Origin: Alkalibacillus silvisoli
Lineage (GTDB): Bacteria; Bacillota; Bacilli; Bacillales; Alkalibacillaceae
Length of the DNA stretch: 64,000 nucleotides
Direction of reading: 5' to 3'
Assembly (NCBI RefSeq): GCF_039521975.1
Contig: NZ_BAAACZ010000029.1
Location: forward strand, 72,293-136,292
The number at the start of each line of letters is the position of its first letter. Position 1 is the first letter of the stretch. Under the pieces are notes generated by a model that saw nothing but the letters and a program-made list of their open reading frames with translations, was not told where the DNA came from and did no database searches. Shown piece after piece: positions 44,537 through 53,659 of the stretch. Made by a program: the position numbers and the translations under genes.

Positions 44537-44992
44537 TTGCAAATTGAATTCAAAGAAGTCGATAAAAATAATTACCTAGAGTGCGTGAAATTGAACGTAA
44601 ATGATGGGCAAAAGGACTTTGTTGCACCTAATTGGTTCTCTCTACTTGAAGCAAATTATGAAAATGGCGAAAGATTTCCTATGGCTATTTATCAAGGTGA
44701 AACTATAATTGGTTTTATGATGTATGTATTTTATCCGGCTGATGAGGATTACCCACTCGATTCATGGTGGGTTGAACGATTTATGATTGATCAAGGCTAT
44801 CAGAATAAAGGTTATGGAAAAGGGGCTTTAAATAAGTTTATTAACTACTTCAGAAGTAAGTATGGAAACATTGAGCTTCGAATTGCAACAGAACCCAAAA
44901 ATGAAGTGGCTATTAAATTATATGAAGAAATAGGGTTTGTAAAAACAGGAGAATTTGTAGAAGGAGAAGCTGTATTGTATATGAAGGTATAA
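44537..44992 (+). CDS. GNAT-family N-acetyltransferase
   Basis: A 151-residue acetyltransferase of one GNAT domain. The acetyl-CoA loop QGYQNKGYGKGAL (Q/RxxGxG/A type) follows WWVERFMID, and the end IKLYEEIGFVKTGEF is typical. It resembles the BltD/PaiA-like polyamine acetyltransferases in layout, but the substrate is unproven. TTG 44537 is chosen because AAAGGTGG lies eight bases upstream. Confidence 0.85.
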   Translation: MQIEFKEVDKNNYLECVKLNVNDGQKDFVAPNWFSLLEANYENGERFPMAIYQGETIIGFMMYVFYPADEDYPLDSWWVERFMIDQGYQNKGYGKGALNKFINYFRSKYGNIELRIATEPKNEVAIKLYEEIGFVKTGEFVEGEAVLYMKV

Positions 44993-45021
44993 GTTAAATT
45001 ATTGTGTTGGAGAGTGAGAGT

Positions 45022-45831
45022 ATGAGCCTAGTAGCAAATAAAGAATTGGCTTTTCGATTGGAAGATTCAGAAATTGAAACAGTGAGGTCACGACTAACAG
45101 AAGTTAAAAAAATAGAAGGAAATCCAATGGGAGTAGACATTCAGGAGTTTGGAAATGCAACAGCTTTTTCAGTCAAGAACATTCCAGGGCCATCTTTCAA
45201 TACAGTGAAAGGATTGAAAGAAGGCGATGAAAACCAAATAGAGAGGATTATAGATTTTTACAAAGAAAAAGAGATTCCCGTTCGATTTGAATTAACTCCA
45301 GCTCATACTTCTTCAGAATTACTAACTTCTTTAAGTGAAGCGGGCTATTATCAACATGATTTTCATACAACCCTTTACGTATCAACCTCTAATGGTTTAG
45401 CAACAAGTTATGCCCCAAAGATTACAATCCGTGAGTTAAAAGGAAATGAATTTGACACTTTTGCGGAAATTTACACAAAAGGTTTTCAAATGCCAGCATT
45501 TTTAAAAAATGGAGTCGCACAAAATAATGAAATACTTTATGACATTGAAAATTGGACTTTTTATCTAGCTAGTTATGATAACGAACCTGCAGGGATAGGC
45601 GTTTTGTTCATGAAAGACGATATAGCTACTTTAGCTGCTTCAGCTACTTTACCAAACTTCAGAAATAAAGGGATCCATAGTGCATTAATAAAGCACCGTA
45701 TTAACCAAGCTAAACGTGAAAAATGTGATGTCATTGTAGGGCAAGCCAAGTTTGGTGAAGTCAGTCAAAACAATATGGAAAGAGCAGGGATGAAAGTGGC
45801 TTATACAAAAGCAATATGGGTAAGGAAGTAA
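45022..45831 (+). CDS. Two-lobed GNAT acetyltransferase
   Basis: A protein of about 269 residues with a C-terminal GNAT domain (about 130-269; IRELKGNEFDTFAEIYTKGF and the acetyl-CoA loop LPNFRNKGIHSALI). The N-terminal half (GVDIQEFGNATAFSVKNIPGP) looks like a degenerate second GNAT fold, common in this type. ATG 45022 follows GGAGAGTGAG; GTG 45004 is an alternative. Substrate unknown. It lies 29 bp after the previous GNAT gene. Confidence 0.82.
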   Translation: MSLVANKELAFRLEDSEIETVRSRLTEVKKIEGNPMGVDIQEFGNATAFSVKNIPGPSFNTVKGLKEGDENQIERIIDFYKEKEIPVRFELTPAHTSSELLTSLSEAGYYQHDFHTTLYVSTSNGLATSYAPKITIRELKGNEFDTFAEIYTKGFQMPAFLKNGVAQNNEILYDIENWTFYLASYDNEPAGIGVLFMKDDIATLAASATLPNFRNKGIHSALIKHRINQAKREKCDVIVGQAKFGEVSQNNMERAGMKVAYTKAIWVRK

Positions 45832-45946
45832 GTTCATGTGGATTTCGACCCTAATTCAAGAGGGATGTAGCTATCGACGAGAAAGCTTTCCTTCAAGAAT
45901 AAGTGAATGCTACAAATATTAACATTTTAAATAAGGAGGGATTAGT

Positions 45947-46909
45947 TTGTACTTCGTTTATTTATTGTATTTTGTTGTGGTCATTTTGATTGGATTAGTT
46001 CTATACAATAGACTCCAGTTTAAGGAAGCGGAGAAACAGTATTTACCCAAAGGGGATTTTATATCGGTTGATGGAATTCGGCTTCATTATATTCAAGAGG
46101 GGGTCGGTCAACCTGTTGTCTTTCTCCATGGAGGGATTTTATCAAGTAGAGATTTTGAGGAAGTAGTAAGACTAACAGCGAGTAAAGGTTTTCAAGCTAT
46201 AGTGTTTGATCGACCAGGTTATGGGTTTAGCGAAAGGCCCAAAAGTGAAGTGACACCTATAAAACAAGCACAAATCATTCATTCTGCAATAAAAGAGTTA
46301 GGTATAAGTGAGCCTGTGATTTTAGTTGCTCATTCTTGGAGTGGTAGTATGAGCCTTTCTTATGCGGCTCAATACCCTAATGATGTTGCTGGAATCATGA
46401 CATTAGGGGCAGCTTTATACAAAGAAGGATATCCAGCAGAAGATGGGGATGTATTATCAAAACTAATAAAAGCTCCACTGATCGGTAAGTTAATGTTAAA
46501 TACACTTTTAAAAACACCATTAGGTAAAAGGATGGCAACCGTAATGGTTAGAGAAACCTTTAAGCCTGAACTCCCACCCAAAGGGTATATAGAAGAATTA
46601 TATGCCATAGCTTTCCGACCAAACCATTTCTATGCCAACCGCGAAGATGTGCTAACATTTCCTAAGGCAACCCTACAAATTTCAAAACAATATAGTGAAA
46701 TCAAGCATCCTGTTTTAATAATTGTCGGGGAAGATGACCCGTTTGGAACCATTGAACACGCCAAACGATTAAATAAGGAACTTCCTCATTCAAATCTTAA
46801 AATACAACCTAAAGTAGCACATATGATTCCTGATCTACACCCTGAGTTAGTAGTCGATAATGTTGTAGAATTATATAATAATTATATTGAAAATAGTAAT
46901 ACCGTTTAA
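45947..46909 (+). CDS. Membrane-anchored alpha/beta hydrolase
   Basis: A 320-residue hydrolase with an N-terminal hydrophobic anchor (about 2-20) and an alpha/beta-hydrolase domain: oxyanion VVFLHGG, nucleophile elbow AHSWSGS with the catalytic serine, acid in VGEDDPFG and histidine in VAHMIPD. The substrate is unknown. The TTG start is placed by AAGGAGGG seven bases upstream. It is transcribed alone. Confidence 0.85.
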   Translation: MYFVYLLYFVVVILIGLVLYNRLQFKEAEKQYLPKGDFISVDGIRLHYIQEGVGQPVVFLHGGILSSRDFEEVVRLTASKGFQAIVFDRPGYGFSERPKSEVTPIKQAQIIHSAIKELGISEPVILVAHSWSGSMSLSYAAQYPNDVAGIMTLGAALYKEGYPAEDGDVLSKLIKAPLIGKLMLNTLLKTPLGKRMATVMVRETFKPELPPKGYIEELYAIAFRPNHFYANREDVLTFPKATLQISKQYSEIKHPVLIIVGEDDPFGTIEHAKRLNKELPHSNLKIQPKVAHMIPDLHPELVVDNVVELYNNYIENSNTV

Positions 46910-47167
46910 GTTTAATAGATGATCATTTTTCAACAAGAGTTTTACTCTTTTTTGTTATCAAATTGAGCTCACAGATTAGTTATGTGTATAGTAGGAGTTA
47001 AAGTTTGGGGAGTAGTAAGTATTAACGTTGTCCTGTGGTGTTTTTAGTAACTGCCTTTTAGTGAAGAAATGCCAGAAGAATTATTTTGTAAAGAGGTATT
47101 AAACGAATGTTTCTTGAGCAACTGCAGAAAGTGTAACAGGTGATTTAAAGGAAAGGGGGCGGATCAA
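46910..47167. other. 258-bp gap after the hydrolase gene
   Basis: It holds a small hairpin followed by T residues (AAGAGT...ACTCTTTTTT near 46934-46952), a weak terminator, and a CAAATTGAGCTCACAGAT string that recurs in similar form at 48147 (CAAAATGAGCGCACAGAT). No gene is seen. Confidence 0.4.
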
Positions 47168-47515
47168 ATGAATAAAATTCTATTGCACATAGAAGGTCTT
47201 GCAGTCTTAGCATTAAGTATTTATTTTTACGGATATAATGAATTTAGTTGGGTATTATTTTTTGTCTTGCTGCTATTACCAGATATTTCAATGCTTGGCT
47301 ATCTAGTTAACAATAAGGTTGGTGCAAGGCTTTATAATTTTTTCCATACTTATACCATAGCTATTATTGTTATTTTCTTGGGTCTATTATTATCCAGTCA
47401 AATGACATTAGCAGTTGGATTAATATGGTTAGCCCATATTGGAATGGACAGAATGGTTGGTTATGGATTAAAGTACCCAACAGAATTTAAAGATACGCAT
47501 TTAAATCGTGTGTAG
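47168..47515 (+). CDS. DUF4260 family membrane protein
   Basis: A 115-residue integral membrane protein with about four helices and the family signatures PDISMLGYL, YNFFHTYT and AHIGMDRMVGYGLKYP, ending in KDTHLNRV. The conserved histidines suggest a metal or haem site, but no function is established for DUF4260. A strong AAAGGGGGCGG lies before the ATG. Such genes are commonly found alone in accessory regions. Confidence 0.9.
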   Translation: MNKILLHIEGLAVLALSIYFYGYNEFSWVLFFVLLLLPDISMLGYLVNNKVGARLYNFFHTYTIAIIVIFLGLLLSSQMTLAVGLIWLAHIGMDRMVGYGLKYPTEFKDTHLNRV

Positions 47516-47630
47516 TTCTACATGTCTGATATTTATTCACTAACTGGGCGTTAACTCAAGAAATTTCCCATTTTTGTTTTATATAAGTTTAATAATTCTG
47601 TTATAAATTTGAAGAGTAGGTGGAATTAAC

Positions 47631-48080
47631 ATGAATAAAGTGTTTAAGCAATTTGAAGAAACAATGGATATCATACAGAAATTAAAAGAAGTACCAGAAT
47701 CACAGCTAACTGAGGCAATCAGTGAAGGAAAATGGTCGATTAGAGAAATAGTAGGGCATTTATATTATTGGGATAAGTATAACCTTGAAGAAATGGTCCC
47801 ATTAATGGCTAACGGAGCAAAGTTGCCACAGTTTCCTAACCATGATGAACACAATGAAGAAGCGGCATCGTATATAAAAGACCATTCAGTAGAATCTGTG
47901 ATCAAAAATTTTATAGAAACGCGAAAGGAACTAATCGAAGCTATATCAAAGGTAGGAAAGGATACTAGATTTACAATAGGTCAAGGAAAGCGAAAATTCT
48001 CAGATGAAAGCTTCATTAAAATCTTTGTAAAACATGATATCCATCATTTGCAACAAATCAATAAGAAATTAAATGATTAG
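47631..48080 (+). CDS. DinB-family protein
   Basis: A 149-residue four-helix-bundle protein of the DinB/YfiT type. Candidate metal ligands are H43 (IVGHLYYWDKYN) and the C-terminal HDIHHLQQI pair. Members include thiol transferases and damage-inducible proteins; the role of this one is unknown. AGGTGG precedes the ATG, and a terminator follows. Confidence 0.87.
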   Translation: MNKVFKQFEETMDIIQKLKEVPESQLTEAISEGKWSIREIVGHLYYWDKYNLEEMVPLMANGAKLPQFPNHDEHNEEAASYIKDHSVESVIKNFIETRKELIEAISKVGKDTRFTIGQGKRKFSDESFIKIFVKHDIHHLQQINKKLND

Positions 48081-48108
48081 ATTTCTTACTATAAATTTCT
48101 TTATTTAT

Positions 48109-48143
48109 TGGAGCAATTTCCAATAAGGAATTTGCTCAATTTT
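48109..48143 (+). terminator. Terminator after the DinB gene
   Basis: GAGCAATTTCC pairs with GGAATTTGCTC (one mismatch), followed by AATTTTATTTT. Confidence 0.7.
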
Positions 48144-48239
48144 ATTTTCAAAATGAGCGCACAGATCAATAATGAAGGGTTTTTATAATTCATTATCGAA
48201 GTAATACTTGTAAAATATGTAACTTAAGAGGTGTGGTTA

Positions 48240-49202
48240 TTGAAAAATTACTTGGAATTTGAAAAGCCAATATATGAATTAAAAGGCAAAATCGATGAAC
48301 TCATCACCTACGCAGAGGAATCAGAAGTTGACCTTACTGAAGAGATTGCTAACTTGCAAGAACGTGTTTCAAGTTTACAAGATGAAATTTATAATAATTT
48401 AACACCATGGCAAAGAGTCCAAATAGCACGTCATCCGAACCGTCCCACGACTTTAGATTATATTGATCTATTATTTGATCAGTTTATCGAATTGCACGGT
48501 GATCGTTACTTTAGTGATGACCAAGCTATTGTTGGTGGAATAGCTAAGTTTAAAGATATGCCAGTTACAGTTATTGGTCAACAAAGAGGTCGAGATACGA
48601 AGGAAAATTTAGCACGAAACTTTGGCATGCCGAATCCAGAAGGGTATAGAAAAGCTTTAAGGCTGATGAAACAAGCAGAAAAATTCAATAGACCCGTTAT
48701 TACATTAATCGATACAAAGGGAGCTTTCCCAGGAAAAGGTGCAGAAGAACGCGGGCAATCCAGGGCACTTGCACATAACCTTTTTGAGATGGCCGGGTTG
48801 AAAGTACCCATTATAAGTATTGTTATTGGTGAGGGCGCTAGTGGGGGAGCATTAGGAATTGGAGTAGGAAACCACATTCATATGTTAGAAAATACATGGT
48901 TCTCTGTCATTGCGCCAGAATCAGCAGCTGCTCTTCTTTGGAAAGATGCGACTCAAGGAGAGTATGCAGCTAATACGATGAAGATTACCGCACCAGATCT
49001 AAAAGAATTAAACATTATTGATGAAATTGTCCCTGAAATTAAAGGTGGAGCACACCATAACCCGAGTGAACAAGCTAATCGATTGAAGAAAATAATAGAA
49101 AGATCACTTAAGGAATTTTCGACTTACACCGAAGAAATGGTCGTTGAGCAAAGGTATGTAAAATATAAAGATATTGGAGTATTTAGTGAAGTAAATAAAT
49201 AG
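48240..49202 (+). CDS. accA: Acetyl-CoA carboxylase carboxyltransferase alpha subunit, stand-alone copy
   Basis: A 320-residue AccA homologue, full length. The N-terminal helical part (FEKPIYELKGKIDEL) is followed by the crotonase-like core with WQRVQIARHPNRP, GRDTKENLARNFGMP, GEGASGGALGIG and APESAAALLWKDA. AccA normally works with AccD to make malonyl-CoA and is usually encoded beside accD. Here it is alone among accessory genes, so it may be an extra copy. TTG 48240 fits AAGAGGTG better than GTG 48231. Confidence 0.9.
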   Translation: MKNYLEFEKPIYELKGKIDELITYAEESEVDLTEEIANLQERVSSLQDEIYNNLTPWQRVQIARHPNRPTTLDYIDLLFDQFIELHGDRYFSDDQAIVGGIAKFKDMPVTVIGQQRGRDTKENLARNFGMPNPEGYRKALRLMKQAEKFNRPVITLIDTKGAFPGKGAEERGQSRALAHNLFEMAGLKVPIISIVIGEGASGGALGIGVGNHIHMLENTWFSVIAPESAAALLWKDATQGEYAANTMKITAPDLKELNIIDEIVPEIKGGAHHNPSEQANRLKKIIERSLKEFSTYTEEMVVEQRYVKYKDIGVFSEVNK

Positions 49203-49296
49203 ATGTGCCCTTATAGAACATTCGAAGCAGAGTCGTTGTATTTAAACTGTTGTTTAAGAAAATAATTGACTAATAAATTCTAAGGAGGGACTAGAC

Positions 49297-50124
49297 TTGA
49301 GAATTCTAATTCTAGGAGCGACAGGTTTTCTGGGTTCAACTCTATTAGGATATGCTGAGAGTTCAGGTTATACAGTATTGGGTACATCAAGGTATGCTCA
49401 TAACCAATCAAATATCATTTCAATGGACGTAACTGATAAAAGTGTAGTAGAGCATATTATAAAAGAAAATCTTCCTGATGTAGTTATTTGGACATTGTTA
49501 AGCAGGGATAATGAGGATGTACTAATAAACACTGGTCTTACAAACCTTTTATCAGCTATAAGTGAAAGAACGAAACTTATTTTTATTTCTTCGGATGGTG
49601 TTTTCACAAAAGGAGAAGGTGATTATACAGAGTCTGATAATGCTTTACCAGTAACTGAAGGAACTTCTTTATCTACTTATGTCAATTCAAAAATATTAGG
49701 TGAAAAGAAAGCTCAGTATATGCATTCAAATCACATAATCATTCGTACTGGCCCTCTTTATGGCAAAGATTCAAACCAGAATATTGAACAACGAACTAAA
49801 AGAGTTTTAAGAAGAATCGATGGGAATAGTTATAGTGAAGCAGCAACAAATTTATATAAAACGTTTGTTCATGTTGACGATTTATCAAAAGCGATTATAG
49901 AGCTTTTGATAATGGATTTTAGAGGGATATTACACGTAGGACCTACACAAAAAGAAAGCTACTACACCTTTTACAAACAACGGATAAAAAGTTTTGGATA
50001 TGATGAAAGTCTAATACAACTAAACGAAATAAGTCCTTCTGATCAACCATTTTTACCACTAGACACTTCTTTAAATACTCATAAAGCAAAGAAAATACTT
50101 AAGACAAAGTTTCGTAATGTTTAA
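49297..50124 (+). CDS. NAD(P)-dependent sugar epimerase/reductase, RmlD-like
   Basis: A 275-residue short-chain reductase with a Rossmann GATGFLGSTLL start, an SSDGVF strand, the YVNSK catalytic Tyr-Lys pair and a DLSKAI region. It resembles dTDP-4-dehydrorhamnose reductase (RmlD), but no rml genes lie nearby, so the substrate is open. The TTG start is five bases or so after AGGAGGGAC. It stands alone. Confidence 0.85.
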   Translation: MRILILGATGFLGSTLLGYAESSGYTVLGTSRYAHNQSNIISMDVTDKSVVEHIIKENLPDVVIWTLLSRDNEDVLINTGLTNLLSAISERTKLIFISSDGVFTKGEGDYTESDNALPVTEGTSLSTYVNSKILGEKKAQYMHSNHIIIRTGPLYGKDSNQNIEQRTKRVLRRIDGNSYSEAATNLYKTFVHVDDLSKAIIELLIMDFRGILHVGPTQKESYYTFYKQRIKSFGYDESLIQLNEISPSDQPFLPLDTSLNTHKAKKILKTKFRNV

Positions 50125-50235
50125 TGTTCTTGTTTCCGAGATTTTCACCTTTATGACTGGTAACCAATGAGGTCGTTCGTTGACACAAATTACATTTGAG
50201 TTGGGTTTTATGATATTCAATAAGGAGAGATGTAA

Positions 50236-50775
50236 ATGGGGATTGAAAAAGAATATCTGAGAATTGTAATTGAAAGATTTAATAATGTAAAAAAACTTGG
50301 AGATCAGACAATCAGCCAATTATCGGAGGACGAAATACATTGGACTTATAATACTGAATCCAACAGTGTTGCAGTAATAGTAAAGCATTTAAGTGGGAAT
50401 ATGATTTCAAGATGGACTGACTTTTTAACTTCTGATGGTGAAAAGGAATATAGAAATCGTGATGAAGAATTTATAAATGACATATCCGCGAAGTCAGAGT
50501 TAATTACTGAATGGGAAAAGGGATGGAAAGTTTTAATCGATACACTAACTGATTTAAATGAACAAGATCTATTAAAAAGTATCTACATTCGTGGTGAAGA
50601 TCATTTAGTGTTAGAGGCTATCGAAAGGCAAATGGCACATTACGCATATCATGTCGGACAAATTGTATATATTGGTAAACAATTAAAGGGGGATAACTGG
50701 AAGAGTCTTAGCATCCCGAAAGGCAAATCTGAGGAATATTTAAAGGAAATGCTTGATAAACATAAAGATAACTAG
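50236..50775 (+). CDS. DUF1572/DinB-like protein
   Basis: A 179-residue helical protein with the VIVKHLSGNMISRW and MAHYAYHVGQIVYIGK stretches typical of DUF1572, a relative of the DinB fold with histidines that may bind metal. Function unknown. GGAGAG precedes the ATG. It is the second DinB-fold gene in this accessory stretch. Confidence 0.87.
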   Translation: MGIEKEYLRIVIERFNNVKKLGDQTISQLSEDEIHWTYNTESNSVAVIVKHLSGNMISRWTDFLTSDGEKEYRNRDEEFINDISAKSELITEWEKGWKVLIDTLTDLNEQDLLKSIYIRGEDHLVLEAIERQMAHYAYHVGQIVYIGKQLKGDNWKSLSIPKGKSEEYLKEMLDKHKDN

Positions 50776-50828
50776 CTAATGGTTGTTGAGGAAAATATAT
50801 TACATAATATTATTCTAATGAGGTGAAT

Positions 50829-51320
50829 ATGGTGGTGAACTCATTTTCACATAAACCTGATGGATATGAGTGTCCGTTTTGTCGGGTTGTTACAGGAGTT
50901 GAAAGGCCAAATAAAGGTACAAAACAAAGAGACATCGTTTATAAGAACAAAGACGTAACAGCATTTATTGCTAGCAAATGGTGGCCAAATAACAAAGGTC
51001 ACGTTCTCGTAGTTCCAAATGACCATTTCGAGAACATTTATGAACTTCCAGCAGAAATGGCTGCTGAAATTCATCGTGCTGCACAGTTAATAGCTTTTGC
51101 CATAAAAAATACATATGAGTGCGATGGCATATCTACTAGACAACATAATGAGCCTGCTGGAAATCAAGACGTGTGGCATTATCATCTTCACGTGTATCCA
51201 AGGTATAAGAATGATACCCTTTATCTAACAAAAGGTACTTTTACTGACCCCGATGAACGTCCACTTTATGCAGAAAAGTTACGCTCGTGGATACGAGAAA
51301 ACAAGGCGTTAGTTGAATAA
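50829..51320 (+). CDS. HIT-family protein (second HIT gene)
   Basis: A protein of about 163 residues with CPFCRVV near the start, the GHVLVVPNDHFENIYELP core and the histidine triad HYHLHVYPRY. It is longer and only distantly similar to the Hit protein at 16.1 kb. Such enzymes hydrolyse nucleoside phosphoramidates or dinucleotides. The exact start (ATG 50829, or GTG 50823, 50832 or 50835) is uncertain because GAGGTG sits close by. Confidence 0.87.
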   Translation: MVVNSFSHKPDGYECPFCRVVTGVERPNKGTKQRDIVYKNKDVTAFIASKWWPNNKGHVLVVPNDHFENIYELPAEMAAEIHRAAQLIAFAIKNTYECDGISTRQHNEPAGNQDVWHYHLHVYPRYKNDTLYLTKGTFTDPDERPLYAEKLRSWIRENKALVE

Positions 51321-51355
51321 GGGTGAGTTTGTTATCAAACTGATGCTATAAATGA

Positions 51356-51508
51356 GTATATATAAGTAGAGATGACACATGGGACTTCCACTCTAACCCA
51401 TTTCCAACCGCGGAAGATATTACAGAACGCTTTAAATCTGGTTGGTTTTTTGATGACCGGGAAACATATTGGGTTGAGGATAATGGAGAGAAAGTAGAGG
51501 AGATATTT
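51356..51508 (+). pseudogene. GNAT acetyltransferase N-terminal fragment
   Basis: The frame has no start codon but reads RDDTWDFHSNPFPTAEDITE, then GWFFDDRETYWVEDNGEKVE, which looks like the N-terminal part of a RimJ/RimL-type GNAT enzyme. It begins after a TGA and runs in the same frame into the hydrolase gene that follows. The join is probably a deletion scar; the hydrolase has its own ribosome site within the fragment's end (GAGGAG). Confidence 0.55.
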
Positions 51509-52342
51509 ATGTGGACTAAAAGATTAATTGAAACGAACAGAGGCGTTTTTGAGATATTTGAAAAGGGAGAGGGAGAGCCGCTTGCTGTCACTCACCATTA
51601 TAGTGCATTTAATGAAAAAGGTAATTCATTTGCCAATCCATTTACTGATTTTTACCGCGTATTCTTAATTAATTTAAGAGGTGCTGGTAACTCAGTAAAG
51701 GCTGAACATGATGATGAATATAGTATGGATGAATCGATTTATGATTTGGACGCTATTAGAGAAGCTCTTGGGTATGACAAGTGGGCTTTTGCAGGTCATT
51801 CAACAGGTGGGATGCTAGCTTTGAAGTATGCCATTCTAAGGTCACAGTCTTTAACTAAAATTGTCGCGGGTGGAGCAGCTGCAAGTTATGAATACGGATT
51901 GGATCCAAATAGTATTTATTGCAAGGAAAACCCGAACTTTACCCGGATCGTCGAAATTATGGATCGCTTAAATGATCCAACTACGCCTGTGGAAACTCGT
52001 AGGCAACTCGGGTATGAGTGGGCGTTAATGTCTTATTACTCAGAGGATAAGTTGAAAGAGTCGCTGAAAAAGCCTAATAGTGGTAAGGCTGTTGGAGAAC
52101 GATTAGATTATTTCAGAAAGGTAGAATATCCTCATTTTGATATAAGAGAAGAGCTGAAAAGCATTACGACACCTAGTTTTATTTATACCGGAAAATACGA
52201 TGCGCAATGTCCAATGAAATTTGGAGTTGAAATAGCAGAGTTAATCCCTAATGCTTCTTTAACCATTTTTGAGAAAAGCAATCATAATCCTTTTTCAGAA
52301 GAGGAAAATGAGTTTTTAGAATTTGTTAGGAGTACACTATAG
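51509..52342 (+). CDS. Alpha/beta hydrolase (prolyl-aminopeptidase-like)
   Basis: A 277-residue hydrolase with NLRGAGNS, the nucleophile elbow GHSTGG (serine within), a helical cap and an acid in YTGKYDAQCP, with the histidine in KSNHNPF. The RGAG element resembles proline iminopeptidases, but the substrate is not clear. GAGGAG lies six bases before ATG. It is the first gene of a short cluster with the Nudix and kinase genes. Confidence 0.85.
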   Translation: MWTKRLIETNRGVFEIFEKGEGEPLAVTHHYSAFNEKGNSFANPFTDFYRVFLINLRGAGNSVKAEHDDEYSMDESIYDLDAIREALGYDKWAFAGHSTGGMLALKYAILRSQSLTKIVAGGAAASYEYGLDPNSIYCKENPNFTRIVEIMDRLNDPTTPVETRRQLGYEWALMSYYSEDKLKESLKKPNSGKAVGERLDYFRKVEYPHFDIREELKSITTPSFIYTGKYDAQCPMKFGVEIAELIPNASLTIFEKSNHNPFSEEENEFLEFVRSTL

Positions 52343-52371
52343 CACAGAGGTCGAGAGAGTGATTGATCAAT

Positions 52372-52929
52372 ATGAAAAAGTGGGAAACCTTGAAATCAGA
52401 GTATGTGTACAAGACACCTTTTGGAAATTTAAGAAAAGATAAATGCCTTTTGCCGAATAACAATGTAATAGACAGCTATTATGTGAATGAATATTCAGAT
52501 TGGGTCAATGCAGTTGTTTTAACTAAAGAGCGTAATATAGTACTTGTTGAACAGTATCGATATGCTGGTGAGGACTTTTTCTTAGAAATTCCTGCTGGGA
52601 AAAAGGAACAAGGGGAAACGAATGAACAAGGAATTTTAAGAGAGATAGAGGAGGAGACGGGTTTTACAACAGAAACACTTCCTATCAAATTAGGCGAGTT
52701 TATGGTTAACCCAGCAACTCAAACGAATAAAGTCATCACTTATCTTATAACTGATGCTGTTAAAACATTTGATCAGAACTTAGATGAAAATGAAGATATA
52801 ACCGTGCACGTATTTGATTTTGATGAAATGGAAGATTTAATTAGAAGTCAGCGTATTAAAACACAACTTTTTACTGCTAACGCTTATTTTATGGCAAAGA
52901 ATTATTTGGATAACAATGAATTTAAGTAA
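52372..52929 (+). CDS. Nudix hydrolase, ADP-ribose pyrophosphatase-like
   Basis: A 185-residue hydrolase. The Nudix box is complete (G...E.......REIEEETGF, about 80-102), preceded by LVEQYRYAGEDFFLEIPAG as in ADP-ribose pyrophosphatases. It would cleave nucleoside diphosphates linked to a small group. ATG 52372 is preferred over TTG 52363 because of GAGAGTG spacing. Its end overlaps the kinase gene start. Confidence 0.87.
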   Translation: MKKWETLKSEYVYKTPFGNLRKDKCLLPNNNVIDSYYVNEYSDWVNAVVLTKERNIVLVEQYRYAGEDFFLEIPAGKKEQGETNEQGILREIEEETGFTTETLPIKLGEFMVNPATQTNKVITYLITDAVKTFDQNLDENEDITVHVFDFDEMEDLIRSQRIKTQLFTANAYFMAKNYLDNNEFK

Positions 52930-53656
52930 ACCATTAGCAAGCGGTAATACAGCTAATATATATTTATCAGAAGGTAATATTGTGAAGGTTTTTCATGAGC
53001 ATTTAGCAGACGTTGACCCATACTAAGAAGTGAATAAGCAAAAGTTCGCCTATTCATGTGGGCTTCCTGTACCTAAAGTGTTAGATGTAACAAAGGTTGA
53101 TGGAAAACAGACTATTATTATGGAGTATGTGAAAGGAAAAACGTTAGGTGACCTTCTCCATGATAATGAAAAAGATGCAGCATACTATATGGGTATTTCT
53201 ATTAAAGTGCAGCAAGCCGTTCATCAGATTGAAGCTACTGAAATCGAGACAATGACGGAAAAATTAACGCGTCAAATTAAGTCTGCCCATCAGTTAACGG
53301 ATCAACAAAATGAGAGACTACTAGAGCAATTACAATCAATGCCGTCTGACAACAAGCTTTGTCACGGAGATTTTCACTTATTTAATTTAATTAATAGTAA
53401 TGATGAAATAACGATCATTGACTGGGTTGATGCAAGTTCAGGAAACCCTCTTGCAGATGCTTGTCGGACTTATTTATTGTATTCACAAGCTTCAATGGAC
53501 TTGGCGGAAATGTATTTACATATGTATTGTGAAAAAAGTGGGCTAAATAATGAAGAAGTTTTGGATTGGCTCCTGATTATTGCTGGTGCACGGTTAGAAG
53601 AGAAACTTCCAAAAAGTGAAGAAGAAAGACTTTTGAAAATGGTCAATTCCTTTTAA
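52916..53656 (+). pseudogene. Aminoglycoside-phosphotransferase-family kinase gene with an in-frame stop
   Basis: ATG 52916 overlaps the Nudix gene end and opens MNLSKPLASGNTANIYLSEG; the frame meets TAA at 53024-53026 (codon 37) and continues with NKQKFAYSCGLPVPKVLDV, the normal next part of this kinase family. The distal part has the catalytic HGDFHLFN and IIDWVDA motifs. A GTG at 53030 could start a 208-residue product, but it would lack the nucleotide-binding lobe start. One base change repairs the gene, so it is best called interrupted. Confidence 0.75.
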
Positions 53657-53659
53657 AAA

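Noticed and set aside
51356..52342. A single fused GNAT-hydrolase protein
   Set aside because: The upstream part has no start codon, and a good ribosome site directly precedes the hydrolase ATG.
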